This document shows positions 24,570 to 35,059 of a DNA stretch of 64,000 nucleotides, piece by piece (within the stretch, counting starts at the first letter, position 1; the number at the start of each line of letters is the position of its first letter). The notes below the pieces were generated by a model. The model searched no databases, was not told the origin of the DNA, and was given only the letters and a program-made list of their open reading frames with translations. A program made the position numbers and the translations under genes. The stretch lies in NCBI RefSeq assembly GCF_014898055.3, contig NW_023605194.1, forward strand, positions 60,489,361 through 60,553,360, given 5' to 3'. This stretch comes from Talpa occidentalis (Eukaryota; Chordata; Mammalia; Eulipotyphla; Talpidae).

Positions 24570-25700
24570 GCACTGCACAACTTCAGGGGAACCATTCATT
24601 AATATCTTGTGGGTTGTACAGTGCCTGGAGAGTATTTGGCAAATACAAGCTAAGGCAGTGAGAAAAAAAGACAGCTCAGATACTACTTGACTCCAGTATG
24701 TCTTGTTACATTTACAAATTGGGCATAAGTTACTGCTCTCCTGAGAGAGACAGCAGGAGCCTTCTCTCCAGTTTTCAACTTAAGACTAATCTCATTCTTT
24801 GAGTAACTCAGTATGTGTTCATGAAAAGGATAGACACTCCTATAGTGTCCTGTAAATAATCAGTATTTTTAACTGTTGACTAAGGATCAGAAATTCCAAC
24901 TAATGTATCAGCCATTGTAAATTCCTTAGGATTCCCTGGTTACAGACATCTTAGTTAACCTAGCTGTGGCAGAAACACACCTATACTTCCTGATTCAGAG
25001 TGGTCAGTTCTATAATACATCAATATCAATCTTCAATTTGAGAGCCAACCCACAATGTTTTTAAAGAATCCAGAAGCAGATAATGGAGATTTCACAGACT
25101 GTCAGACTCAGTTTCACAGACCATATCATTCTGATGACAAGGACGTTCTCCTACTATGCATATCAGCGAGAACACAGAAACCGGTCTCTTAAGGTCTTTA
25201 ACATGTTATACTTAGCACCATTTGCTGACCTCATCACTAAAAGGTTCCTTTTCGCCACCCCTGTTTTATAACGCACTCCATCTCTCCACCTTAAACTTCT
25301 GTGGTACCTCTATCACCTTCTATCACCTTCTATGGTCACCTTCTATGGTCATTCCAATGTGAGGGATATAGGTACCACACCCAAGAAGGACTATGTCCCT
25401 AAAGCAGAATGAATCACAGGCATAATGGAACACTTTCTGTATGAACATCTATTTCCTTGTCTATTTATTCTTCCCACAGGTCTATATGCCACAGTGATTC
25501 TCAGTCTTTACTTCGCAACAGCAGAATCCTTTCTTAAAACTTTGTGGAAGTTCAATATATAAAACATATAAGCACAGCTGTTGCTTGGTGGGATAATGAG
25601 GTCATACTTAAATAAGGTCTCAGGGACTTTGGAGCAAAGCAATAAGGACCCATGTCTGAAAAGCAATGGCGTGGTGAGGCTAATGATAATGACGATGTCT
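24570..25700. other. Mostly unassigned non-coding DNA
   Basis: A hAT-like start ('cagtgattctcagtcttta') lies near 25492 and a short tandem duplication at 25309-25350. No gene is supported. Confidence 0.4.
25309..25350. repeat. Short imperfect tandem duplication
   Basis: The words 'tctatcacct' and 'tctatggtca' each occur twice in a row here, giving local stepwise duplication. It looks like replication slippage. Confidence 0.7.
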
Positions 25701-25719
25701 AGAAGAAAAGAATATGGAG

Positions 25720-25995
25720 GGGCCTCCCTGGTGGCACAGGGGTTAAAGACACAGCGCTATCAAGTTATCACCAGCCACTGCATAAGGAGTTCGGTCCCTG
25801 GCCAGCCAGGGAGCTAACCCTCATGGCACAGCAGACCTCTCCTGTCTTGCCACTCCCCCTCAGCAGTGTATTTTAAAAGATCTGCCTGTTCTGTTCTCCA
25901 CTCTGTCTCTGGTGAATCCTCTCAACCCTGACCCCCACACCTCTGGCCTACACCCCAGTTCTTGTATGCATAAATAAATAAATCTTAAAAAAAAG
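25720..25995 (+). mobile_element. tRNA-derived SINE, older subfamily
   Basis: Head 'gggcctccctggtggcacag', body 'gcagacctctcctgtcttgc', 'ctctggtgaatcctctcaac', tail 'gcataaataaataaatctt' plus A run. Target duplications are not clear. It is diverged in the box B region (gttcggtccctgg). Confidence 0.92.
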
Positions 25996-26277
25996 GATAA
26001 GGAATAATACATTACAGCTTTGGCTTCATGCTAGCCTGTTTTACGTAGAGTGCTTCTATTAAATGTTCACCTGTCTCCACTGTAATCCTCTTTCTCAGTG
26101 TGAGAACTCTAATCCATAGGAACATAGATTCTTCAGTTCAGGAAAGACCACAGCAGTACTGCACTGTGAATGATTCTCCAAGAGAATTCAAAAGCAGCAG
26201 GACTCTTAAAGCCTGGGATTTTCTCCAGTTAGTGAAACTACCTAACCCAGGCTTTATGCTGTGTGAAATAATTAGCC

Positions 26278-26564
26278 GGGCCTCCCCGGTGGCGCAGCGG
26301 GTTGAGCACAGTGCTGTGAAGCTGTCCGCAGCCTCGGCAGTGCCGGCTCGATCCCCGCAGCCGCAGAGCAACCCACGTGGCGCAGCAGACCTCTCCTGTC
26401 TTGCCCACTGCACCCTCAGCAGTGTATTTCAGTCAGTCTACCTATTCTGCTCCTCACTCTGTCTCTGGTGAATCCTCTCACCCTCCCACGCCTCTGGCCT
26501 GTACCCCAGCTCTTACATAAAAATAAATCTTTAAAAAAAAAATCTCATATTAAAAAAAAAAAAG
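26278..26564 (+). mobile_element. tRNA-derived SINE with well-kept head
   Basis: The head 'gggcctccccggtggcgcag' plus 'cgggttgagc' keeps a full box A; box B region reads 'ggctcgatccccg'. The body and AAATAAATCTTT tail are complete, followed by two A runs. Duplication GAAATAATTAGCC (26265-26277) versus GAAATATTTAGCC (26565-26577), 12 of 13. Confidence 0.95.
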
Positions 26565-26579
26565 AAATATTTAGCCAAA

Positions 26580-27055
26580 AGAGGAGGGAGAAAAATGCTT
26601 GATAAGCAAGTACACTAAGCATTAACTACATTAAGCAAGTAGTAGGGCCAGGACTTGCAAATCAGGATTTGAGACATTCCATCTAACTATGGAAAAGTTG
26701 AAGCTACTTGTCACAGATGGGTCACCTTGAAGAAAGAAAATCTCCAAGCCAAAAGAGAATTTTCAGCGCTCCCTTCATGGACAGCATTCATGCCAAGAAA
26801 TTTTAAAGTCAGACTCACTGTATAATGAACAGAAGAAGCAATTTGGGTTTTCTCATCATAATCTTAACCACTATTAGTTATTTCACAAGATATATGAACA
26901 TTGGTGGCAATGATGGAGTTCTTGTTTAATACTTCTGTTCTACCTCTGTGGCCTAATCTGAAGAGGCACTAACTGAACTGAATGAGGAATAGGTCAACCT
27001 AATAATCAGATCGAGTATTATGCTATTATTCACTGAAATACTCGATAGTCACTTT
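26580..27055. other. Unassigned non-coding DNA
   Basis: No gene or confident repeat was recognised. Confidence 0.4.
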
Positions 27056-27059
27056 TTAG

Positions 27060-27330
27060 CATGTTGTAAAAGAATACTTAAAAATACAGAGAAAATGCTG
27101 AAATTATATTAAGTAAAACAGGATCCAGAAAACTAAATCTAATTTTGTTCTTTTTAAGAGGTATATATATATATATATTCATAGGAATAAAAACTGGAAG
27201 ACTCATATCAAAATTTTATGATCAATGACTATGTTTGAATGGTGGTTTGCATTTTGTTGTCTGAGTTTTGCAATACTTAGTCAATTTTCTATTTAAAATC
27301 AGAAAAAAAATTACAAGCAAAAAGAAATTA
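27060..27330 (+). mobile_element. Old L1M-type LINE 3' end
   Basis: Order of 'aaaatgctgaaattatatta', an (AT)n stretch at 27163-27178, 'gaatggtggtttgcattttg' and an A-rich end resembles an old L1M 3' UTR. Highly diverged. Confidence 0.4.
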
Positions 27331-27402
27331 TATATACAGTAAAACTGACACAGCATTCCTGAAATTTTGTTTTGTGTATCTCATTGATTTTGAGATTCAC
27401 AG

Positions 27403-27486
27403 ATAAAAGGCAGAGCTCTCCTTCCCTGTGTGGCGGAAGTTTATTCCATCTGCTTTGGAAGGAAGAACTGCTCACAGTCTGCTAAG
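27403..27486 (+). other. Candidate exon (84 nt) or TATA-driven first exon
   Basis: The segment is preceded by an acceptor-like 'gagattcacag' and followed by a strong donor 'AAG|GTGAGTAG'. It is 84 nt long and open in frame 1 (28 codons, no stop). Its first bases, ATAAAAGG, also look like a TATA box, and a CGGAAGT ETS-like site lies at about 27434-27440, so a first exon is an alternative. No protein is recognised. Evidence is motif-only. Confidence 0.18.
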
Positions 27487-27777
27487 GTGAGTAGAGACTA
27501 ATTACTGTTGGCAGCACAGTGTGGGAAGCGGCATGGGGTCAGAACAGACATAAGTCCAAGTTCTCAAGAATGACTCAGTCCATCATAAACCAGAACTGTC
27601 ACTATTTGGAAACAACCTTATCAATGACTATATCAGATCTATCTAGACGCCTTCAATTCTGTGAGAGTCTGGCTATTTAACTGTTTGTTTTAAGATTATC
27701 TCTGCATTAATGCAAAGCATAAAAAAATCCTTGCACAAGTTTGCATTCTAAATGTTACTGCCGTGTGTCATCAGTGA

Positions 27778-27975
27778 GGCAGCATAATTGTTAAAAGCAC
27801 AGCCCGTGAAATCAAGCAAATCTCCGTTCAAGCTCTGGCTCCACCATTCCTAACTGCATGAGCCCAGGCAAGATCACAAAGTCACAAGCCTCTATTTATT
27901 CATCTTTCAAATAATGCTGACTAGACCTACCTTCCAGGATTTTAGTGAAGTTTAAAATATATATGAATGTAAACA
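27778..27975 (+). mobile_element. MIR SINE
   Basis: 'ttaaaagcacagcccgtgaa', 'ttcaagctctggctccacca', 'gagcccaggcaagatcacaa' and the following core match MIR over nearly its full head and core. Confidence 0.75.
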
Positions 27976-28249
27976 TCTACTGATATAATAAAATTTAGAA
28001 GCCTAGATATACAGATTCTCAAATCATCTAGCCCACTATACTGCAAAAAAAAAAAAAAAAAAAGTGAAGACCATTTATTCTTAAATTCACTTAAACTTAA
28101 AATTCATATCCTCAGGGCAATCTCCCAGCTGTACACACTGAGAAAGATCACTGAACTAATGCTACAGACTTAAATAGATGTTCAACATTTCAAAGAATTT
28201 GTGCTCTGGAGCATTTTTGAGAGTTCCGTGTGATTTGTTATATAATTTT

Positions 28250-28551
28250 TTTTTTTTTAAAGATTTATTTATTTGTTTGTTTATTTATTTATTTATTTAT
28301 TTATACAAGCACTGGGTACAGTCAGAAGTGCGGGAGGGTGAGAGAATTCACCAGAGCCAGAGCGGGGAGCAGAGCAGGCAGAAGGACTGAAGTACACTGC
28401 TGAGGGGAGCAGCGGGCGGCAGGAGAGGTCTGCGTGCCATGTGGGACCCTCCTCCAGTGGCCGGGTAGCAGCCGGGGATCAAATCGGTGCCGCAGAGGCT
28501 GCGAGCACCTTCGCAACCCAGCACTCAACCGCTGCGCCACCGTGGAGGCCC
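28250..28551 (-). mobile_element. tRNA-derived SINE, antisense, younger subfamily
   Basis: Poly-T and an expanded TTTA repeat, then 'acaagcactgggtacagtca', 'gagagaattcaccagagcc', 'gcagcgggcggcaggagagg' and head 'gctgcgccaccgtggaggcc'. The 19-bp duplication starting TGATTTGTTATA is identical at 28231-28249 and 28552-28570. Perfect flanks and a near-consensus body suggest a recent insertion. Confidence 0.96.
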
Positions 28552-28574
28552 TGATTTGTTATATAATTTTCAAT

Positions 28575-29010
28575 AGCTCTATAGTAAAGAGATATAGATA
28601 ATGATACAACCAATGTCACAGACATAGAATTTTTTAGAAATATGAAAGTCCACTCCTACCTCTTATGTTGGTCTCATAATCATCTAAGAATGTATCAATA
28701 AATACTTCAGTTAGAAGTATTTGTGTTAGAAAGTATATGTGTTAGAAAAGTGGCATATTTGAATGTCTCATATCAATAACCCTCTCAGTAAAATTTTGAA
28801 ATGTGGAAAATGCTTACTTTGCATATGCCAATTAAATATTATACATATAAGCCAAATACGATGCCAAGAAATGGGGGAAAGTAGCAAGTAATAGTAAAAA
28901 CAGTATAGCAGAAAATTAAAATTCCGCAAGTATCAGGATATTTTGCAAACCCTGCTTCAAAAACGGAGATAGCCCTGTATACTATCTCCACTGCATGCAG
29001 TAGACAGACA
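28575..29010. other. Unassigned non-coding DNA
   Basis: No gene or confident repeat was recognised. Confidence 0.4.
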
Positions 29011-29014
29011 GACA

Positions 29015-29185
29015 TACCCAGTGCTGAGTTCCAGTTCTGTCACTTACTTTCAAGGAAACAGTAGGACAGCTATTTAACAACTTGGAATCTCAGTATCCTC
29101 ATCTAGAAAATGAGACTTGTTTAATGTTGTCATAGTGGTATGATTACCAAAGACACAAAATACTTCGCACAAGGCATATTTATAG
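29015..29185 (+). mobile_element. MIR SINE
   Basis: 'agttccagttctgtcactta', 'ctcagtatcctcatctagaa' and 'aatgagacttgtttaatgtt' are the MIR head, core and post-core in order. Confidence 0.75.
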
Positions 29186-29557
29186 TGTTATGTATTGGTA
29201 GGTTGGAGAAAAACTCTAAAGGATCAAGCAACCATATAAAGGATTATATAACATAAAAAAGCAATGCCATATCAAAAGCCAAACATCTATTGAAGGTCGA
29301 AGGATATAAAATACAGGTGATCTTGATCTTGACAATAAACACTGTCGAGCAGATAAGAATTAAAGGCTATAAGCAAGTAAATGAAGTATCCAAGCAGCAG
29401 GTATGCTGGTGTCAGGAAACAAGCAGGTCAAAGTTAATGACTAACAGGGAAACAGTCACTCTGATGTAGCCACTACCCAGTCCATGGCTGTGATGTCATT
29501 CAAGGTCAGCATAAAATCAGTAAGAGCTGATTTGAAGGATGCACATTCACTGAGTTT

Positions 29558-29826
29558 GGTTTTTTTTTTAAAGATTTATTTATTTAAGCATACAGGAACT
29601 GGGGTACAGGTCAGAGGTGCGGGGGGTGAGAGGTTTCACCAGAGACAGAGTGGGGAGCAGAACAGGTGGACTGACTGAAATACACTGCTGAGGGGAGCAG
29701 CGGGAGAGACAGGAGAGGTCTGCTGTGCCATGTGGGTAACTCCCTGGTCAGGGATAGAATCATGCTGCAGTGGTTGCGGATAGCTTCTTAGGTTGTGTCT
29801 TAACCCCTTGTGCCACCAGGGAGGCC
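29558..29826 (-). mobile_element. tRNA-derived SINE, antisense, older subfamily
   Basis: Reads 'aaagatttatttatttaagc', 'caggaactggggtacaggtc', 'caccagagacagagtgggga' and head 'tgccaccagggaggccc'. Duplication CACATTCACTGAGTTT (29542-29557) versus CACGTTCACTGAGTTT (29827-29842), 15 of 16. Confidence 0.95.
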
Positions 29827-29849
29827 CACGTTCACTGAGTTTTGCTACT

Positions 29850-31020
29850 GACTGCCCTAATTCCCAGAAAAGGTAGCAATGACATTTCTGGCTAGATGTT
29901 TGTTATCACTTTCGCGCTGTGTCTGTTGTCTTTATTTCTTTATTGTCTTTCCGAAAGGACTCTAGAGGGGCTGAGTCAGAGTTGTTCAAGAAAGAGTTAA
30001 AAACGATATATATGTACTGCACAATCAAGTTTAGAAAATAAAAATCACTAGTGAATTTGAGACCAAGGGTGAGGTTCTGCTCTAAGAATGGCCTCCTTCC
30101 CCAAGGAATGGCTCAAGTTGCCTTAATGCAGCAGAATGGCTCACACCAAGCTCAATCCAAGCTAAAGGTATTACATACCTCCAACAGCTACTGTTTCGCA
30201 TTTATGGATAGGTTCCTTTAAAATTATTCTCATGTACGTTTCCTGAGGCAGGTCTTGTCTTCTATTTCATAAGTTTTCCAACCAGACACACTTGTGCATT
30301 CCAAAGAATTCAATGGTATACCTAGAATAAGAGGGGTAATTTAAGTTTAACCTCTTTGAAAATGGAATCATAAAACCCTGAAGCTGAAAGACACCTTATA
30401 AATCTAGACTGCCTCACTATAAATAAAAGTATTAAAGTTTTAAAACAAGAAATTCACAATTGACCTACCCCACCCTCCTGCCTTACCTTTCCTTCCTTTC
30501 ACCTTCCCTTCCTTTCTCCTCTCTTTTCAGCTTTATTTGTGGGTGTGTTAAAACACAAAACATAACAAAACGTAACATAAAACTGATCCCTTCTTTTCTC
30601 AACTGAAAATTAAAGTCTGCAACTCTCTATCACATAGAGGCGTTTCTTTCATTGTCAAAAATTGATATTCACAAATAAAGCATAGTAGCGCTAATATGAA
30701 AACAAAAGATAACATTAAAATTCCCTTCTGTACAGATTGGTAGAGAAATAGGTTGTCACTTCTCTGAAGTCAAAACATTACCCTCATAAATAACACCCTT
30801 TGAAGTTACATATGTGTAAATGGGTATGTACATAAACAGGAAGCTAGGGATACTGTTTTGCACCTGAAAAAAGCACAAAAAGAGTGTAGGTATCCATCAT
30901 TTATAGTTATTTGCACTACATGTGAAGGAATGTGGAATCTAAAGGTAGCTAGCAAGATGGCACTTTAATTTGATCATGTTACTTTAATCAGTAACATTCT
31001 AATTTTTTCTGCTAAAATTA
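29850..31020. other. Mostly unassigned; CT-rich tract inside
   Basis: A CCTT-rich pyrimidine tract lies at about 30470-30530 and is followed by a piece resembling an antisense L1M 3' end ('ctttatttgtgggtgtgtta'). No gene is supported. Confidence 0.4.
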
Positions 31021-31034
31021 TCTGTTAGAAATGG

Positions 31035-31195
31035 GTTCTCAACCCTTTTTAGGATTACATAAGCTCCACATCATTGCATAACTGATGAAAGCTAATCCTA
31101 TTCTATTACCATTCAAATTTAAAGAGGATCATGACTTCTCTGAAGCCCATCCTTGGACCCCAGGATAAAAATCCTGAGGGCTTCATGTACCACCC
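31035..31195 (+). mobile_element. Probable old hAT-like DNA transposon fragment
   Basis: Starts 'gggttctcaacccttttta' and has 'cttctctgaagcccatcctt' plus 'ggaccccaggataaaaat', a style of ends found in several mammalian MER/hAT elements. Family not resolved. Confidence 0.4.
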
Positions 31196-31574
31196 TGGAT
31201 AGCTAATATCTTGAGCCAACTAACAATTTAGGAACAAAAGAAACCTTTTTTTTTTTTTAATTACTTTTATTTGTCTTTTTTTCCCCTGTAAATTCCCATT
31301 AAAATTATACTTTAAAAGAGAGAGAAAGACACAATCTACATGACAAGACACACAAAAAGTGTATTATAGCTGAACAAACATCAACAGCATTTCACAAGTT
31401 GTTAGCAGAGAAGACTGCTGAGCAGAGCAGAAAAGAACAGGGTAGAGCCACACTGCCAGAGAAGAGAGTCAGCTGGGTGCTGCAGGATGGCCTAGGAAAT
31501 GGAACTACTGGTTCCTAGGAAGGAAAGTAAAAGAAGTTGAAAAGAGGAGGACTGGCTGGAAAGTCTCCAGGAAA

Positions 31575-31915
31575 AGCAGTTTTAGACCCTTTACACCATA
31601 TACAAAAATTAACTCAAAATTAATTAAAGACCTGAACATATAACCTGAAACTATAAAACTCTTAACAGAAAATTTCATGACACTGAACTCGGCAATGATT
31701 TCTTGAATATAATGCCCAACGCTCATGTAACAAAAGCAAAGATAGACAAGTGGGACTAGATCAACTTAAAAAACTTTCACACAGCACAGGAAACAGAATG
31801 AAAAGGCCAACTACATAATGGGAGAAAATATGTGTAAACTATATAATGAGAATTTAATATCCAGAAAATAGAGAGAATTCCTATAACTCAACAGCAAAAA
31901 TCAAATAATCCTATA
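31575..31915 (+). mobile_element. L1 ORF2 3' fragment
   Basis: 'accctttacaccatatacaa', 'gacctgaacatataacctga', 'caagtgggactagatcaact' and 'ctataactcaacagcaaaaa' are standard L1 ORF2 3'-region sequence in order. Several stops interrupt the frame, so it is a dead relic without a 3' UTR. Confidence 0.8.
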
Positions 31916-31987
31916 TTGTACATTTTATAAAAATTTTAAAAAAAGATTATCCTGGATTATCTAGGTGGGTCTGATAGTAACAAACTT

Positions 31988-32251
31988 TTCTTTTTTAAAG
32001 ATTTATTTATTTATACAAGCACTGGGTACAGTCAGAAGCACGGGAGGGTGACAGAATTCACCAGAGCCAGAGCAGGGAACAGAACAGGCAGACAAACGGA
32101 AGATACTGCTGACAGGAGCAGCGGGCGCGGCAGGAGAGGTCTGCATGCCATTTGGGACCCTCGCCCAGTGACCGGGGGTCAAACCGGCGCTGCAGAGTCT
32201 GTGGGCAGCTTCGCAGCCCAGCGCTCAACCGCGGCGCCACCAGGGAGACCC
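31988..32251 (-). mobile_element. tRNA-derived SINE, antisense, younger subfamily
   Basis: Carries 'acaagcactgggtacagtca', 'agaattcaccagagccagag', 'gggggtcaaaccggcgctgc' and head 'gcgccaccagggagaccc'. TAACAAACTT repeats at 31978-31987 and 32252-32261 as the target duplication. Confidence 0.95.
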
Positions 32252-32338
32252 TAACAAACTTCTTAAATGTGCAAGAGGGAGGCAGAAGACAAGGTCAGGC
32301 TAATGAAAAATGAGACCGCATTTAAGCTGCTGTTGTTT

Positions 32339-32538
32339 ATTTTTTTTTTAACATTTATTTTTATTTATACAGGAGCTGGGGTACAGGCCAGAGTCATGGG
32401 AAGGTGAGAGGATTCACCAGAGACAGAGTGGGTTGCAGAACAGGCAGACGGACCAAAAGCACTACTGAGGGGACCGAAAGCACTATTGCAGACAGCTTCA
32501 CAGTGCTGTGCTCCACACACTGCACCTCCAGGGAGGCC
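32339..32538 (-). mobile_element. tRNA-derived SINE, antisense, internally deleted
   Basis: Has the tail, 'caggagctggggtacaggcc' and 'gattcaccagagacagagtg', then a shortened middle with a repeated 'gaccgaaagcacta' type word, and the head 'tgcacctccagggaggcc'. The tRNA-like middle is missing, giving only about 200 bp. CTGCTGTTGTTT at 32327-32338 and 32539-32550 is the duplication. Confidence 0.92.
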
Positions 32539-32570
32539 CTGCTGTTGTTTCTTTAAAAGGGGAAATGGGG

Positions 32571-32843
32571 GGCCTCCCTGGTCAGGGGTTACTTCTCAGC
32601 ACTATCATGCTATCAACCAGCCACTGCAGCACGAGTTCGATCACCAATCAGGGAGCCACCCACATGGCAAGACAGACCTCTCCTGTCTCATCCACTTCTC
32701 CCTTCAGCAGTATATGTCAGTAGATCTGCTTGTTCTGTTCTCCACTCTGTCTCCAGTGACTCCTCTCACCCGCCAACCCCTGCATCTCTGGCCTATACCT
32801 CAGTTCTTATATGCACAAATAAAATAAATCTTTAAAAAAAAAT
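32571..32843 (+). mobile_element. tRNA-derived SINE, older subfamily
   Basis: Head 'ggcctccctggtcaggggtt' has lost part of box A; box B remains near 'gagttcgatcaccaatc'. The body 'gacagacctctcctgtctca' and the tail AAATAAAATAAATCTTT plus A run are present. Imperfect flanks 'aaggggaaatggg' and 'aaagggtaatggg'. Confidence 0.92.
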
Positions 32844-33389
32844 AAAGGGTAATGGGAGTTGAGATCAAAGAATGCAGTCAGCCTCTAGAAACTAGGAAAA
32901 GCAAGGGAAGGGATTCTCTCCTGCAGAGCTTTCTCATGGACAGAAGGGAATATTATACAGACTTATTAGCCCAGTGAGACACATGCCAGACTTCTGACCA
33001 ACAGAACTGCAATGTGACAGATTTATGTTATTTTTTAAAAGTAGGAGGAGAGGAAAATTAGAACCCTAGATCTTCTCCCTGCCTATTAGAACCAGACAAA
33101 CCACCTCTATTCCCAGAACAAGAGAGAATACTCTCTGGAGAAAATTATACAAGACATCAGATTCAGAGACATGATACAGGCAGAAATATAGGTTTTGAGA
33201 TCTATATTTGCCTCTTGCTCCCAGATGTTTCTCCAAATCCTCATTGGCAGGCTTTTATCCCACTAAAGAGGTGATCAGCAGATCACCTGAAACCCCAAAG
33301 GGAAAACACACAAGTTATGGTGAAGTCACCAATTTGAATGGCTAGGCCTCTTTTTAAAGGACTTATAGTGAGGCTTGCTAAATAACACA

Positions 33390-33791
33390 TTTCCAGTCCA
33401 CTTTTTTTGACTAAAGCCTCATCTTTAACTTGAGAAAAATCTCTAACATTAAAATCAGGGACCAAACAAGCTGATGACAAGGAAGAAAACACAGAAAGAA
33501 GTACAAAGAGCACAAAAAAAACAACAAAATAATTCAGTTAATATTCTTAAGGGGAAAGAAAAAAATACAGTATCCCTGAAATAAGAACCAGACCCCATTT
33601 TCAAAATGAAAATCCAGAGACCAATAAAAATTAATTTGAAATTACAAACATGCTACCAGAAATTAAAAGTTTGGTAAGTAATAAGAAAATGTCTCAGAGG
33701 CATAAAAACACTAAGACGAAAAATAGCTAAGAAAAAAAGACATAAGAAAATTAGGGAATCAAACCAGGAGGTCCAAATATCTAACAAACTT

Positions 33792-33822
<31 letters not shown>

Positions 33823-34276
33823 CAAAACTGAGAAAAGGGAAGAAAATTATTTTAAAAAATAGTACCAGAAAATTTCCCAAATTGAAGTATACCAATTTCC
33901 AAACAGAACCACGAACATGGAAAACCCACAAGACATAGCCCCAATATGAAGTTTCAGAATTCTGGGAATAAAGAAAAAAGTCCAATGTTTTTCAGAGAAA
34001 TAAAATAGTTTATACATAACTCACTAGGAAGCAGAATAGTCTGAAACATTTCAACCTAATTATCATAAAGCTGTATTACGGACAAAAGATATTCATAATA
34101 AAAATTAGATATTTTAACAGACGATTACCTGACTACATCCAGAAAAAGGAGAGGCTGAAAGAGCAAGAAAGTAGGTATGTACAAGGCTGAAAGGTATTAT
34201 ATGAGGAAATCAATGCACAAATTCAAATTTGAACAGATATCAATAAATGGCACTTAAAGCATATAGTACATTGTTT
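33390..34276 (+). mobile_element. HAL1/L1-like ancient LINE fragment
   Basis: The run 'aatttcccaaattgaagtat', 'caagacatagccccaatatg', 'ggctgaaagagcaagaaagt' and 'aaattcaaatttgaacagat' is similar in style and order to HAL1-type internal sequence. A 29-base A tract lies at 33794-33822. No intact ORF. Borders are approximate. Confidence 0.5.
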
Positions 34277-34291
34277 AAGAAGAAGTAGGTA

Positions 34292-34331
34292 TCCCCGGCT
34301 GCTGGCGAGGGTCCCAAAAAAAAAAAAAAAA
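34292..34331 (+). mobile_element. 24-base SINE relic inserted with A tail
   Basis: The insert is TCCCCGGCTGCTGGC plus GAGGGTCCC, the short stretch right after box B of the window's SINE, followed directly by a run of A. It is bounded by identical 15-mers AAGAAGAAGTAGGTA at 34277-34291 and 34332-34346. The perfect duplication and A tail show target-primed reverse transcription. The template lacked both the SINE 5' head and the whole 3' body with AATAAA. Confidence 0.85.
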
Positions 34332-34349
34332 AAGAAGAAGTAGGTAAAT

Positions 34350-35010
34350 ACCTAGCAAATGAGTTCAAAGGGCTATGTTTGGGCAAAAACATTAATAATA
34401 GGAGTATAAAAGAAAGGGGGATGGCTGTTAGAGTATTATTTGATTTTTAACCAATGTACATGCAATTATCTCGAAATAAAATAAAGGAATAAACAGACAA
34501 GTGGACAGGGTCAGATTTAACAAAACAACTCTACAATAAGTAAAAATCTCCAATATTCATCTATGCAGCATGAAAACAGCAACTGACCTATCATGCAAAT
34601 GGCTACTTATAGCCTAGAATAAAATTTCCTATTACAGCACCACACATGAATCCCTGAAGTGTTATATTACAAATAACTAAAATGATACTATGCTGTGGAA
34701 AATGACATTGAATGCTTCAAAAATCTAATACCAATAATTAAGACACAAACATCAAATATGCAATAAAGAGTTGGAAGAAAATTATTTTGAGATAGAAATA
34801 AAGAACTGATAATATCATGCTTTATATAAATACATGATTATAAATATACATAGGCAACAAAATTAAATGGTGTATTGTTAGACACTTATGTGTGTATACG
34901 TTTCAAAAATATACCTTATATGCTCAAGTTGGCCACAAAATTTGTTTTAATTCTTCTCAGCGGAAAAACATGGAAAATATAAGTCAAGCATAAAATATAA
35001 ATTAAAAGCC
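34350..35010. other. Unassigned AT-rich non-coding DNA
   Basis: No gene or confident repeat was recognised. Confidence 0.4.
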
Positions 35011-35017
35011 CATTTAC

Positions 35018-35057
35018 CTGAATCATGTTGTTTTTCTTCATCAGTCTTTCTTCCAGT
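35018..35057 (-). other. Candidate coding exon (40 nt), gene unknown
   Basis: Read on the minus strand, a pyrimidine-rich stretch ends in TTTTCTCCTAG, a good splice acceptor. The 40-nt segment follows and ends CAG|GTAAAT, a good donor. Two frames are open: TGRKTDEEKQHDS, or (shifted by one base) LEERLMKKNNMIQ, which would suit a coiled coil. The third frame has a stop. The segment is not inside a recognised repeat. I cannot name the gene. If real, the host gene lies on the minus strand and most of the window is its introns. Splice motifs of this quality also occur by chance in 64 kb. Confidence 0.35.
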
Positions 35058-35059
35058 CT

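Larger units (their letters stand above)
31945..33040 (+). mobile_element. MLT1-type MaLR LTR, split by three SINEs
   Basis: The LTR starts within 'attatcctggattatctagg' and 'tgggtctgatagtaacaaac'. It resumes between SINEs ('gtgcaagagggaggcagaag'), then reads 'cagcctctagaaactaggaa', 'agcccagtgagacacatgcc', 'acttctgaccaacagaactg' and 'gacagatttatgttattttt'. These are the ordered landmarks of an MLT1-class LTR. Three later SINEs lie at 31988-32251, 32339-32538 and 32571-32843. Confidence 0.85.

Noticed and set aside
26100..26471. 123-codon ORF, and many similar ORFs rich in A, R, S, Q and C
   Set aside because: These frames recur wherever the SINE occurs. They are SINE read-through, not genes.
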